This document shows, in pieces, positions 55,801 through 63,238 of a stretch of DNA of 64,000 bases. The position numbers were made by a program, and so were the translations under genes. Below the pieces are notes generated by a model that searched no databases, had not been told where the DNA came from, and saw only the letters and a program-made list of their open reading frames with translations. Location: the NCBI GenBank assembly GCA_017429695.1, contig JAFROK010000040.1, forward strand, positions 1 to 64,000, in the 5' to 3' direction. How positions within the stretch are numbered: position 1 is the stretch's first letter; each line of letters starts with the position of its first letter. The stretch is from Clostridia bacterium (GTDB lineage: Bacteria > Bacillota > Clostridia > Christensenellales > Aristaeellaceae).

Positions 55801-58800
55801 ATTGTTCTGAACCACAGGCGCTCCCTGGATGTTCAGTACGCCCTGAGGCCGGTGGTAAATACCGCCGCCGTACCAGTTTGTGCTGCTGTTGCCGGTAATC
55901 TGTCCGCCGTAAAGGTTCAGCGTTCCTTCATTGTAGATGGCTCCGCCATCGGAGTTCGAAGAATTGCCGGTAATCGTTCCGCCGGTGATTGTAGCCGTTG
56001 CGTTGTTGTCGATATAGATGGCGCCGCCGGCCATTCCACTGTTACCGGTAACCACGCCGCCTTTCATCAGCAATTGTCCGCCTGCGCCAACATAGGCCGC
56101 GCCGCCGTAGTACGCATAGTTATCCCGGATTGTTCCGCCTTCGATTACCAGTTTCCCTGTAACGGAAAAAGCGCCGCCCTTTCCATACTTGTTGGGATTT
56201 CCGCCCCTGATGACGCCGCTGCCGATGCTGTCTTGCACTGTCAGGGAAGACCCGGTTCCGACAGTCACCACGTTGTCATAGGAACCGCTGGCAAGATTCC
56301 GGTCCATGGTGTACCCGTTCAGGTCCAGGATGATATTCCGCCCGCCGTCCACCAGAATATGGGTATCCGTCTTTTCCGCCCGGATATCCGCTGCCAGTTT
56401 CAGCACCGTTCCCTCGGGATTGGTATTAATCGCCTCCTGCAGCATTTTCCAGGTGAGAATCCGGATCTGGGTGCATGGAACAATCGTTTTCCCAGCCATA
56501 TAGGAGAAACCCGTTACCGGGCCGGAATATATAATCTCTGTTTCATTAGCCAGGTTCCGGAAGGCTCTCTCCAGCTGCACCGTCCCCATATACAGGTTGG
56601 AATATACCCGCATGGTATTGCTGCTTTGATCGTTCCATGTCAAAACAACTTTCCCGCTTCCCTGCCGGCCGCCGATTCCTGGATAGGCGCTGTTGCCGCT
56701 CTTGGCCGTGATGTTCCCGCCGCTGATCGAGATCGTCCCGGTAATGGATCCGTCCTCGCCGCAGCCAATGCCGGCCGCTGCTCCCCTGGCTTCCGCGGTA
56801 ATCGTTCCGCCGGTAATGGTAATATCCTGTGCCTTTCCGCCCCAGCCGCTGCCGATGGCAGCCGCGCCGCTGCCGGAAACCGCCTTGATCGTGCCGCCGG
56901 TAATGGTAATCGTGCCGCTGTCGCCGCCGTCGATGGTCCCTTTCCACTCTTTTCCTGCTCCGCCGCCGATGGCTGCGGCATTGTCTCCGCCGGTCGCGGT
57001 CACATTTCCGCCGTTGATCGTGATCCGGTTGCCGCTTCCGCCGCTGCTGCCGCCGATTCCGGCGCATCCGCTTCCGCCGACGGCAGTCACCGTGCCCCGG
57101 TTGATGGTAATGCTTCCCGCGTTCCATCCGCCGCTGCCGGCGCCGATTCCTGGGTTGTGTCTGCTATTATTGCCCCGGGCGTCAATCGTTCCGCCGTTGA
57201 TCGTAATCGTGCCGCAGTCCCGCCATCCGCCGATCGCCGCGTTATTGAAGTCTTCACACCGGGCGTTCAGTTTTCCACTCTGCCTGGTCTGTCCCCAGAT
57301 GGTCAGGCCGGCACCCGACCCCACCTCGATACCGTTCCGGGTCGTCAGCTCACACCCGTCGCATAGGATGAGTTCCGTCCCGGCTGCCGTATAGACCTTG
57401 TTGTTGATATTCACGCTGCCGATAACGGCATATCCGTAATTTGCGCCGGCTTGCCAGCTGGTATGGTCATCGGTAAGGATCATGCAGTTCTTCCGCTGTT
57501 CTTTTCCGGCCAAATCAATATATGGCACGGAGAAAACCGCCCGCAGGGTAATGCCCCCGGTCAGCATGGTGAGATCCTGGGTCAGGGGAATGGCGGTCCC
57601 CGGAGTCTGGATTTTTCCCTTGTTATTGACCAGCCATCCGACGAACTGGATTCCGGCTTTCAGGTTGTCAAATTCCTTGCACTCCTCCAGGATAATTGTA
57701 CTACCCTGGACAGCCTGGGTGCCTTCCTTATTGCCGACGTTCTGTCCGATGATGTAGGTAATCGGGGCAGGATAACCCAGGATAGCACCGCCGTCCGGCT
57801 TCATGCCGATGATGTAGTCTGTTTTATCGCTGAAAAAGCGGTCCTTGTCCTTGGTCTGGTAGAGTTTTGTGGTGATCTCCACCGGTGTGCTGGTACCCGG
57901 TTCCTTTTGCAAACTCACGCCGATGGATGCGCTGTCGTTCAGCGTACCGCCCATGGTAACCTGGCATCCGGTGGCAAGATACAGGTTCACCGCGCCGTTA
58001 TTCTTCACCACTGGCCTGCCGCTGACGGTCAGTTTGGCGGTGTTGTCAATCATGTGAATGCCGCCCGCGCCGCCGGTAGCCGTGGCGGTGTTGTTTGTCA
58101 CGGACACCTTGTTTTCCATCACGAAATCCGTGTTTTTGTCGATATGGATCCCGCCGCCGCCCGGCGCTTTGTTGCCGGAAACAACGATTTCATCCCCGTT
58201 CAGCGTCACTTTGGCGCCCAGCGCAAAGATGCCGCCGCCGTAAGCCTTGTCGCTGACCAGGCCGGCGGTGTTGTTCTTAATCGCTGTAGAAGAGCTGATT
58301 TCCGTTTCCGCGCCGGAAATATACAGGCCGCCGCCGTTCAGGCCGGCCTTGTTGGCATTGATATTGCAGGCGCTGATGGTGGTTTTCTTGCCATTGCCGG
58401 TGGTAAAGATCCCGCCGCCGTATCCGTCTGGAACTTCATTTTCTGCCACGTCGCAGCCATGGATCATCAGGCTGCCTTCCTCATTGGAGATCCCGCCGCC
58501 CCGGAAATATGTGATATTTTGGGTAATCCCGCATAAGTATAATACAGCTGTGCCGGTATTGTATATACCGCCGCCCTTGGAGGATCCGCTGGCAGCCTTA
58601 TTCTCCCGGATCACCACCTCCCGCATTTCCAGCGTGCCGTTGTTCAGGATGCCTCCGCCGTTTCCGGTGGTATTCCCGCCCCGGATAGCGCCTTTTACAT
58701 ATTGGCTGTTATTGCCCTTTATGGTCAGCGTACCGTTGTTGATGATCACGCTTCCGTTCTTTCGCGGTTCTTCATCGGTCAGGTTCCTGTCCAGCGTATG

Positions 58801-61800
58801 GCCATCCATATCAATGGTAACCGTCTTGCCGGCGGGGATTGTAATGGCGGTGTCATCCAACGAAGCGGTGCAGTCCGCAAGGAGCTTGACTGTTCCGCCG
58901 TCCGATGCCGCGCTGATCGAAGCCTGGAGGGATATCCAGTCATATGCGGCAATATGGGGCACCAGTGTTTCCCCGTCCGGAATCGTGCCCTGGTTCGGAA
59001 TATAGATGTTGCCATAGACAAGTCCTTTAAAGCTGGCTCCGACAACCGGCGTATGGGAATACGAACTGGCGCTTATCTCCGTGCTGCTGAAAGATTCAGG
59101 GGTCCAGTCCAGAACAATGGCGCACTGATTACTCCCGCCGGCGCCGAGGCCGATGCCCGCGCCGCCGTCACGTCCGCTGGCCGTAATGTTTCCGCCGTTG
59201 ATCATGATATATTCACGCATGAAACCGTCTTCGCCGGTGCCGATCCCGGCGCCTTTGCTCCCGCCTGCGGCGGTCACATTTCCGCCGGAGATCATGATTT
59301 CGCCGCTCAAACCGCCCGAACCGCTGCCGATCCCGGCGCCGCCGGTACCGCCGATGGCATAAACCTTCCCGCCGGAGATCGTAATATAGCTGTTTGTATG
59401 TCTGTTGTAGGATCCGCCGCCGATCCCGGCGCCGCCGTTGCCGCCCTGTGAGAAGACGTTGCCCCGGCGGATGTCGATTCTTCCGTAAGTGGTGGTGCCG
59501 CCGCCTCCGCCGCCGATGCCGGCGGACGATTCTCCCGATTCAACGTCAATCTTGCCGCCGCAGATAATCACCGTGCCGGCTCGTTTGGACGCGTCGCCGC
59601 CGATCCGCGCGCATCCTTTGTATTGGGAATCTCCTTCACTTGCCTTGCTGGAAATAGTCCCCGTCTGTTCGTGCTGCCCGTAAATCGTCAGGCTGTTGCC
59701 CTCGTTTACGCTGATGCCGTTTGGAATCACCAGTTCCGCGCCGTCCTCCAGAATCAGGTAAACAGCGCCCTTCACGCTCACCCGTCCGGAAACATAGGTG
59801 TGGCCGGAAACCATATACCAGCCGTCGGTCCATTCCTTGTCTGACCGCTCAACGATATTCACGCTGTCAACGGAAACGCATTTCGTCTCGCCTGTTTCCG
59901 TCTCATACCGGATGCCGAAGCAGGCCGTCAGCGTCACGTCCCCGTTGATTTCAATCATTTCTCCCGGCTGCTTCAGCGCCGCGCTGCCGTTGACCCGCCA
60001 TCCGGCGAATCCCAGGTTGTCCGGCGGGATAAACGTGCTGGCCGGAAGTGCCCATGGATTGCCGCTGCCGACGGCGTACACGGGCTCCATGGAACCGCTG
60101 CCGCCTTCCGAGTCGAACGTGATCTTCTTTTTCAGGCCGAAAACCAGTTCTCCTGCAGCGTTCAGGCCGATGCAGCATCTGCTGTTGTCCGATTCGAATA
60201 GCTGCGCGTTCTCCGGATTGCTCAGTTTCCCGGAAATCACATTTGGAATACTCGTAAAATATTCCTCCATAGTAATTCCGATGTACGAATCCGGCAGCAG
60301 TTCATCAATAACGTTGATTCTGTAATAATCCGATGTCTTTAAAGAAACATTATCCGCTCCGTGTTTGGTGCTTTTGTTATCGCGGATCTTAACGGATTTG
60401 CTGAGATTCAGGATCGAAGTGGACATGTAAACGCCGCCGCCGTAATGTCCTGTCTGATTACGGACGATTTCGCCGCCGGAAACAGATATTGTTCTGTTGT
60501 AAACGTAAATTCCGCCGCCGTCACTTCCCGCAACATTGTCGGTGATTGCTCCGCCGGTCATGGTAAAAGACCCGCTGCTTGATGAAAAGAGAATACCGCC
60601 GCCGTAACGCGTCGCTTCGTTGCTGGAAATTGCGCCGCCGGATATGATCACTTTTCCGCTGCTGATGATGTTGATTCCGCCGCCGTCTCTCGCGGTCTTG
60701 TTTCCGCTGATGGAGCCGCTTTCCAGGTTCAGGGCGCCGCGCACAATGATTCCGCCGCCTTCCATCGTCTGGAATCCACCGGTAATCTTTCCGTTTCCGG
60801 ATCGGCTGGTATCCCGCACGGTCAGCGTGGCCTCCTGCTGCACGTCAATCACATGACCGTTTTCCTGCGGAGCAGTCATTCCCCGGTTCAGGCTGAATCC
60901 GTTCAGATCCAGAACGATGTTCCTGCCCGTCGGAATGTTCAGCGGTCCGTCCGTGGACGTTGCTTTGAGGTCCTGGGTCAGCCGGATTTCAAATACTTCA
61001 TCCCGGTCCGCCCGGGTAATCACGCTCTGCAGTTTGGCCCAGCTGTCCAACCCCTGGTCGTCCGGAATCAGTTCTGTGTTGGCCAGCGGGGACAGCTTGG
61101 CGCCGGTATAGGTTTTGGGCCAGTAGGTGGTTTTATCGCTGCTTTTGTTGTCAATAAACGGCCTGTCCTTGGCAATCGTCACCGTTCCGCCGTAGCTGCC
61201 GGAACTGATCCGCGTATTGTTTTTGGTATTTTCGTTCCAGGTCAGGGTAATGGAGGCGGTGGTACCGTTCTGCCCGGGGCCGATGCCGCAGCCGCCGTTT
61301 CCGGCGGCGGTCACCTGTCCCCCGGCAATCCGGATGCTGCCGGTGTTGGCGTTCAGTCCGCCGCCGATGCCCGCGCCGCCGCCGGAGCCGCCTGTCGCCT
61401 TCACCGTTCCGCCGGTGATTTCAATCGTGTCGTCCTTGCTGCCGCCGGTGCTTCTGAACGCGCCGGATCCGATGCCCGCGCCCCGTGCGCCGCCGGTTGC
61501 CGTAACGGTTCCGCCGGTAATCGTAATGGTCCCCGCGTTCCGCGATGCGCCGCCGCCGATGCCTGCGCCGTCATCCTTGCCGGTGGCAGTCACCGTGCCG
61601 CCGGAAATGGTAATCGTGCCGTTGTTGATCCCGGTGCCGCCGCCGATGCCCGCGGCGCCTTTTCCGCCGGTAGCCGTAACGGTGCCGCGGTATATTTCAA
61701 TCATGCCGGCTGCGCCTAAAGCGCCGCCGATACCCGCGCCGCCTTCGCCGCCGGTGGCGTTCACCCTGCCGCCGTGAATCCGTATCCTGCCGCAGGCGCC

Positions 61801-63114
61801 GTCTCCGGTCCCGCCGATGCCGGCGTTCCCGGCCCGGACGCCGTTGATCTGCAATGTACCGCTCCCGCTGCTCTGTCCCCAGATGTTCAGCACGCTCCCG
61901 GCCGGAACCGAAATGCCCAGGGGAATGGTCAGCGTCGCACCGTCCGCCAGGATCAGGTTGATGCTGCTGTTTTCACCGATCGTCACCCGGGAAGAGATGG
62001 TCACATTGCCGGTCACGGCATACCATCCGTCGTTTTCGGATCCGTCCCATACCTTTGTGTTGGCTGTGATTTCGTTATAGCTGCCCCGCGTCTGGGAATT
62101 CCCGCTGTCGTCCGTATAGCTGATACTGCCGCCCTGCGCAAGGTAATCGGCCGCCAGGGTCTGTACCGAAGCCACCGACCGCATCATCATTTTGGGTGCG
62201 CTCTTCGGTGCCAGGTCCGTCGGCGTCGTTTCACCTTCGCTGCCGTATGTCCCTTCAGAAACAGTCTCCTGAATGATGACCGTTTCCGGTGTCATCGTGA
62301 CATTCTGCTGCTGTTCTTTATCTCCATCCTGGTTCTGCAGGGCATCTCCGCCTGCCTGTTGTTTCAGGTCCTCTTCCTGATGTTCTTCCGGGTCCCCTTC
62401 CTTGTCCAGGTTCTCTTCCTGTTGTTCTTCCGGATCCTCATTCTGTTTCGGCTCCGGCAGCCGCACAATGTATACAATGTCATAAAGGCCTGTTTTTTCC
62501 ATTCGGAATGAAATCTGGCGCTGATCCGCGTCCAGCGTTCCGCCGGCCTTTTCGGTTTTCTCCTCCGCCGTCGTTCTCTCCGGATTGCATAAAAGCACAG
62601 CGGCGCTCAGTTCTCCCGCAGGATATTCTTTCCGGAACGCTGCGATCTGCGGATCCGTTACCTTCACCTGGGCGTATCCGTTCATCTCCGCGCCGCTGAA
62701 GCGCCAGAAATGATGGTTGATCAGCAGCTCTTCAGATGCTTCAATTCCCAGAACCGTCTCCACGGCCCCGGTCAGTTCAGCCTCACCTGAAACGGAGGTA
62801 ATATCGATATGCGCGTCCGCCGCAAACACGCCCGCTTCAGCAGTAATATCAAACTGTACGTCGCCGATCTGGTCGTTCTGTTCAAATGTAGAAAGAATAT
62901 CGTCAACGCTCGGATCAATGTCCTCCGGATCCTCCGGTTCAATAGGCTCCTGGTCGGTTGCGGTCGCACTTTTCCCCTCTTCCGTAAAAGCGCTGGTTTC
63001 CACGATCACCGGCTCATTTTCCGCCGTAGCCGGGATCGGAACCTGCCCGAAAAGCAGCATCACAGAAAGAAGCGTTGCTATCCGGCGCCTCATCCTGTTC
63101 AGGCTGCTCTTCAT
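46882..63114 (-). CDS. Giant secreted repeat protein with beta-helix supermodules, InlB B-repeats and a metallophosphatase-like C-terminus
   Basis: 5410 residues (about 570 kDa), an uninterrupted frame. Signal peptide (1-31); a unique region (about 60-230) and acidic Gln/Glu linker (about 230-280); three repeated supermodules starting near 328, 1078 and 1878, each a Gly-rich beta-helix with GAGIGGG turns, a Pmp-like helix with GGGIY and SGN repeats, and a closing InlB-type repeat; a fourth beta-helix block (about 2592-2805, DVWVNGIQV). Big_2 domains lie near 2810-2890, 3670-3755 and 4277-4365 among roughly two dozen InlB B-repeats and divergent relatives (GYTFAGW-type). A Pro-Glu linker (about 4995-5025), a fibronectin-like module (to about 5105) and a 5'-nucleotidase/metallophosphatase-like domain end it. 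No LPXTG, S-layer-homology or membrane anchor is seen. Probably an adhesin or scaffold outside the cell. Own promoter and terminator. Confidence 0.88.
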   Translation of the reverse strand: MKSSLNRMRRRIATLLSVMLLFGQVPIPATAENEPVIVETSAFTEEGKSATATDQEPIEPEDPEDIDPSVDDILSTFEQNDQIGDVQFDITAEAGVFAADAHIDITSVSGEAELTGAVETVLGIEASEELLINHHFWRFSGAEMNGYAQVKVTDPQIAAFRKEYPAGELSAAVLLCNPERTTAEEKTEKAGGTLDADQRQISFRMEKTGLYDIVYIVRLPEPKQNEDPEEQQEENLDKEGDPEEHQEEDLKQQAGGDALQNQDGDKEQQQNVTMTPETVIIQETVSEGTYGSEGETTPTDLAPKSAPKMMMRSVASVQTLAADYLAQGGSISYTDDSGNSQTRGSYNEITANTKVWDGSENDGWYAVTGNVTISSRVTIGENSSINLILADGATLTIPLGISVPAGSVLNIWGQSSGSGTLQINGVRAGNAGIGGTGDGACGRIRIHGGRVNATGGEGGAGIGGALGAAGMIEIYRGTVTATGGKGAAGIGGGTGINNGTITISGGTVTATGKDDGAGIGGGASRNAGTITITGGTVTATGGARGAGIGSGAFRSTGGSKDDTIEITGGTVKATGGSGGGAGIGGGLNANTGSIRIAGGQVTAAGNGGCGIGPGQNGTTASITLTWNENTKNNTRISSGSYGGTVTIAKDRPFIDNKSSDKTTYWPKTYTGAKLSPLANTELIPDDQGLDSWAKLQSVITRADRDEVFEIRLTQDLKATSTDGPLNIPTGRNIVLDLNGFSLNRGMTAPQENGHVIDVQQEATLTVRDTSRSGNGKITGGFQTMEGGGIIVRGALNLESGSISGNKTARDGGGINIISSGKVIISGGAISSNEATRYGGGILFSSSSGSFTMTGGAITDNVAGSDGGGIYVYNRTISVSGGEIVRNQTGHYGGGVYMSTSILNLSKSVKIRDNKSTKHGADNVSLKTSDYYRINVIDELLPDSYIGITMEEYFTSIPNVISGKLSNPENAQLFESDNSRCCIGLNAAGELVFGLKKKITFDSEGGSGSMEPVYAVGSGNPWALPASTFIPPDNLGFAGWRVNGSAALKQPGEMIEINGDVTLTACFGIRYETETGETKCVSVDSVNIVERSDKEWTDGWYMVSGHTYVSGRVSVKGAVYLILEDGAELVIPNGISVNEGNSLTIYGQHEQTGTISSKASEGDSQYKGCARIGGDASKRAGTVIICGGKIDVESGESSAGIGGGGGGTTTYGRIDIRRGNVFSQGGNGGAGIGGGSYNRHTNSYITISGGKVYAIGGTGGAGIGSGSGGLSGEIMISGGNVTAAGGSKGAGIGTGEDGFMREYIMINGGNITASGRDGGAGIGLGAGGSNQCAIVLDWTPESFSSTEISASSYSHTPVVGASFKGLVYGNIYIPNQGTIPDGETLVPHIAAYDWISLQASISAASDGGTVKLLADCTASLDDTAITIPAGKTVTIDMDGHTLDRNLTDEEPRKNGSVIINNGTLTIKGNNSQYVKGAIRGGNTTGNGGGILNNGTLEMREVVIRENKAASGSSKGGGIYNTGTAVLYLCGITQNITYFRGGGISNEEGSLMIHGCDVAENEVPDGYGGGIFTTGNGKKTTISACNINANKAGLNGGGLYISGAETEISSSTAIKNNTAGLVSDKAYGGGIFALGAKVTLNGDEIVVSGNKAPGGGGIHIDKNTDFVMENKVSVTNNTATATGGAGGIHMIDNTAKLTVSGRPVVKNNGAVNLYLATGCQVTMGGTLNDSASIGVSLQKEPGTSTPVEITTKLYQTKDKDRFFSDKTDYIIGMKPDGGAILGYPAPITYIIGQNVGNKEGTQAVQGSTIILEECKEFDNLKAGIQFVGWLVNNKGKIQTPGTAIPLTQDLTMLTGGITLRAVFSVPYIDLAGKEQRKNCMILTDDHTSWQAGANYGYAVIGSVNINNKVYTAAGTELILCDGCELTTRNGIEVGSGAGLTIWGQTRQSGKLNARCEDFNNAAIGGWRDCGTITINGGTIDARGNNSRHNPGIGAGSGGWNAGSITINRGTVTAVGGSGCAGIGGSSGGSGNRITINGGNVTATGGDNAAAIGGGAGKEWKGTIDGGDSGTITITGGTIKAVSGSGAAAIGSGWGGKAQDITITGGTITAEARGAAAGIGCGEDGSITGTISISGGNITAKSGNSAYPGIGGRQGSGKVVLTWNDQSSNTMRVYSNLYMGTVQLERAFRNLANETEIIYSGPVTGFSYMAGKTIVPCTQIRILTWKMLQEAINTNPEGTVLKLAADIRAEKTDTHILVDGGRNIILDLNGYTMDRNLASGSYDNVVTVGTGSSLTVQDSIGSGVIRGGNPNKYGKGGAFSVTGKLVIEGGTIRDNYAYYGGAAYVGAGGQLLMKGGVVTGNSGMAGGAIYIDNNATATITGGTITGNSSNSDGGAIYNEGTLNLYGGQITGNSSTNWYGGGIYHRPQGVLNIQGAPVVQNNQAGQSGKNLYTVKPDGSNTLNIHVTGKLSDIARIGVSTDEVPVIVTSGLSGKGNENHFTSDKDGTIITLNGEGEAVIGQGALITFQPGRGTGTEVKKTVALNIRYTLPGNLFTAPTGVTFDGWQVNGAGDVLPAGTAYSITGNIRFVAHYADLTYDVWVNGIQVRDSNKQDILGDRKAQYNPDTGTLTLNGAAITAGYNVANMGRAGIYAAGNLTVTGSGTISAPDYGIYTQGNLTLNQLTATFTMNNPSGANTAIQADGSLTVSGGKITVTEGYNGLSAEGNIAVHNSTLDLSSAFCPLASNDGSLTIDGENTRISARRTMGTIYSPVQAGYEQELNIASPLSIVLPEGGISEYGQVLTARREVPEEVLIAKYIHVTGVKIEPEKAAITSEETLQLQAVIVPENAANRKVTWKSSSESVAKVDENGLVTPVSEGETVITVTTEDGRHTGTATVGVTMVNQLHDITIAGTSNGTVTSSVSNARQHETVTLTVAPYEGYHVSVLYYTFGNIRKDIPVSTGVFTMPDKEVTVHAAFELNSFTVAFDANGGSGDMANMPFTWGTAQQLNKNAFELAGYAFTGWNTAADGSGTGYADEASVRNLTTEHEGIVTLYAQWVIPTYSVTVVNHHPELGTVKAEKTAGISEGEVVILTVTPKTGYHVSTATYTPKGGTAENILNLAEFYLFVMPAEDVTADFDFAISTYTIVFFSNSPEVTGSMNPISMTYGEEIQLPLNQFERNGYTFAGWEYIDDDDRTSVIADGARVSNLTAQHGSRVLLITRWNINSYALTFDPNGGKWGTSTDPITETAAYQSSVISPDDPTREGYTFAGWKQTAPSPSDETATFPVTMPANDLTYTARWTINSYTLTFDANGGTFGNEYALPEGGVMNDDRTAFAITAEYGKAIPVVSLQNITKTNFVMDGWDAAQPDTMPGKNMVFKARWKKDTTDYYIFFNSAGGTPVATITAQSGTNVSKPADPTREGYSFIGWDPDIWGNAESITMPQKDQALLAKWQIQTFTITLKDGETTLDTITQNYGTTIVPPANPTKEGYTFQGWLRTGATATSDLPATMPAENRTYEAQWQINCYTLTFDANGGTFISDNQTIHTITGDYASDVTAPTAAEMTRTGYEFTGWEPAVPEKIPAGDRTFRAKWELTDYAITILPSANGTVTTHVANYHMGDTVTVYPKSADTYQVASVSWQPDGGSTTIIPKDSSGGYSFVMPAAKVTVSATFEPVPVTSVMLISAPGTVIQNALFTVVPIVLPLNANNKAVTWESSDPSVVQVTDAANGRFKAVSIGECTLTVTTQEGNFQASCMISVSANPDMLYMIRVNTAEHGRILAGTEQAPADSTVALTPDPDEGYSLSTLRYEYDLRKKHTIEELTVYGTPMLVMPTADITVSATFVPNIYTIRFNTAGGTLIDPIIQEYGTYVQAPAEPVRPGYTFLGWDQAAPEFMPAGDMTITALWRVNRYTIFFDTDGGSLIDPITQDYGTTVVRPEEPTKTGYTFIGWDKAVPATMPDGDMTIKAMWQVNRYSVTFRSSGGLVGRIERNYGEPIERPADPVATGFEFAGWTPALPATMPAENLIVRALWVPIEYPIYTLADSSAGTVTASVTEGRYGEFITVTALPFTGYQLASLNVYSENGSIIPTPIAVEKGEYEFSMPAGPVVIYATFRSTAEPTGSAVIIAPTSGGAVTADREKAVLNETVHLTVIPDKGYELTELKYHYTYGDPEGKTIIITSTGYSFSMPDQAATVYATFAKKDYRISAESDGHGTVAADKASAQYEDPVTLTVTPEPGYRLYTLTYTPAGGNVTNIPLREGVYDYSIDMPAADVKVRAVFDRMPVDGVTISQDNASMRVDDELALTAAVVPADALIQDITWESSDASVATVTGTVIVTDDGTVYSAKVKAVGTGDVTIYAVSRDGGFRAACRIHVMPAIVRIQFDADHDNVTGEMPDVWVNRGEAWALPDHGFTVPAGYNFIGWKWESSEGNRSGVPGETIIVTENLTLRAIWGYAVATGNIRHGTVTANPIGGYSGDRITLTPVPDEGYHLVSLTCTDANGQEAEIRGETFIMPDGPVTVSAVFAPNQYTIQYLPNKPEGAKDTAEQMADQALRYDEVSMLAANTYAFAGYDFAGWNTEADGTGTAYYDGQRIARLTPADGGIFRLYAQWIAVEYTITAHAEHGQVAADCGNTARYGDEIELDIIPDHGFMLESVVVVRTGKDGIQRVDRIEGGYSFNMPACDIVLYAVFISKPYEVRFNPGAEDADGKMEPQNFIYGEEQELAANTFKRAGYVFAGWKAEEDDTIYSDRETVKNLTEDYFTTLFAQWTPAEHRLTVVPAKGEDGEIRGSAEAIPGTAHAGETVQLKIEPLKGYKTGFVILMDADWNIRMLQPDKNGNYTFTMPQSNMTVGVTFMKYVYTIAFDANGGTGKMAEAEAYYDTEIPLPKNEFIRAHATFLRWNMKADGTGRPYYDEDRVKNLSEEDGGLVTLYALWEPTEYTIIFMDGETEISRVTDVFGAAITAPEDPKKEGYVFAGWDPEAPATMPETPEEGLVIRATWKEAPEPEPEPAPEPEPEPQPEPEPEPAPEPEPEKMEGEDAEPPVIRNRGTKSIKIRTRDGEEYSIDGGKTWQDSAWFTGLKEDTVYEIIARKKETATMKAGNPSRAVRVKTLKPGVSVAVVLNRIEINGAEADGTAEGLMALANSQVKKLQADERIRKLREKYGKDRVLLIGCLDPANVPAAEDGQDPHGLLAETLKEMNYDAVIPDADEFDVAWIDGCLALAAQGIPVTAANLYYDGTDGEHPAGENVLTPYAVKTVTVNGHEHRIGILGLMSYSAETEWNGEGAPDGFLYVHPENAAGTLSGEAAIYLEQMREDGCEAIVVCCFGKTEMPEGLTETEAAEWTGPAEALVKENAGIHLVLTGCEVAEKPGQEEVKDRAGKKVPVVYCGEEPDGLVFALTENKAGELQVAVQNEKLR

Positions 63115-63161
63115 CTTCTCCGCCTCTTCCGATTCTGAAATTTCATATATTGTATTATAGA

Positions 63162-63191
63162 ATTATAACAAATCCGGCAGTGAAATGACAA
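63162..63191 (-). promoter_or_regulatory. Predicted promoter of the giant surface-protein gene
   Basis: TTGTCA (63186-63191, minus strand), 18-nt spacer and a perfect TATAAT (63162-63167), giving a leader of about 40 nt. That is too short for a c-di-GMP riboswitch. Confidence 0.65.
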
Positions 63192-63238
63192 GTCTCTTGA
63201 TCGGATACCATTAACCGACTGTTCCAGGTCTTCCGCTG

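Noticed and set aside
55732-57366. Long plus-strand frames within the giant gene
   Set aside because: They come from the regular Gly/Thr/Ile repeat codons of the giant protein read backwards; no start signal or domain.
56600-61800. Dense GCC-rich DNA repeats that could be mistaken for a CRISPR or satellite array
   Set aside because: They are codons for the GAGIGGG and TITGGT beta-helix repeats of one reading frame; spacing varies and there are no spacers of constant length.
63115-63238. c-di-GMP riboswitch controlling the giant adhesin
   Set aside because: The predicted leader is only about 40 nt and nothing resembles the GEMM-I or II consensus.
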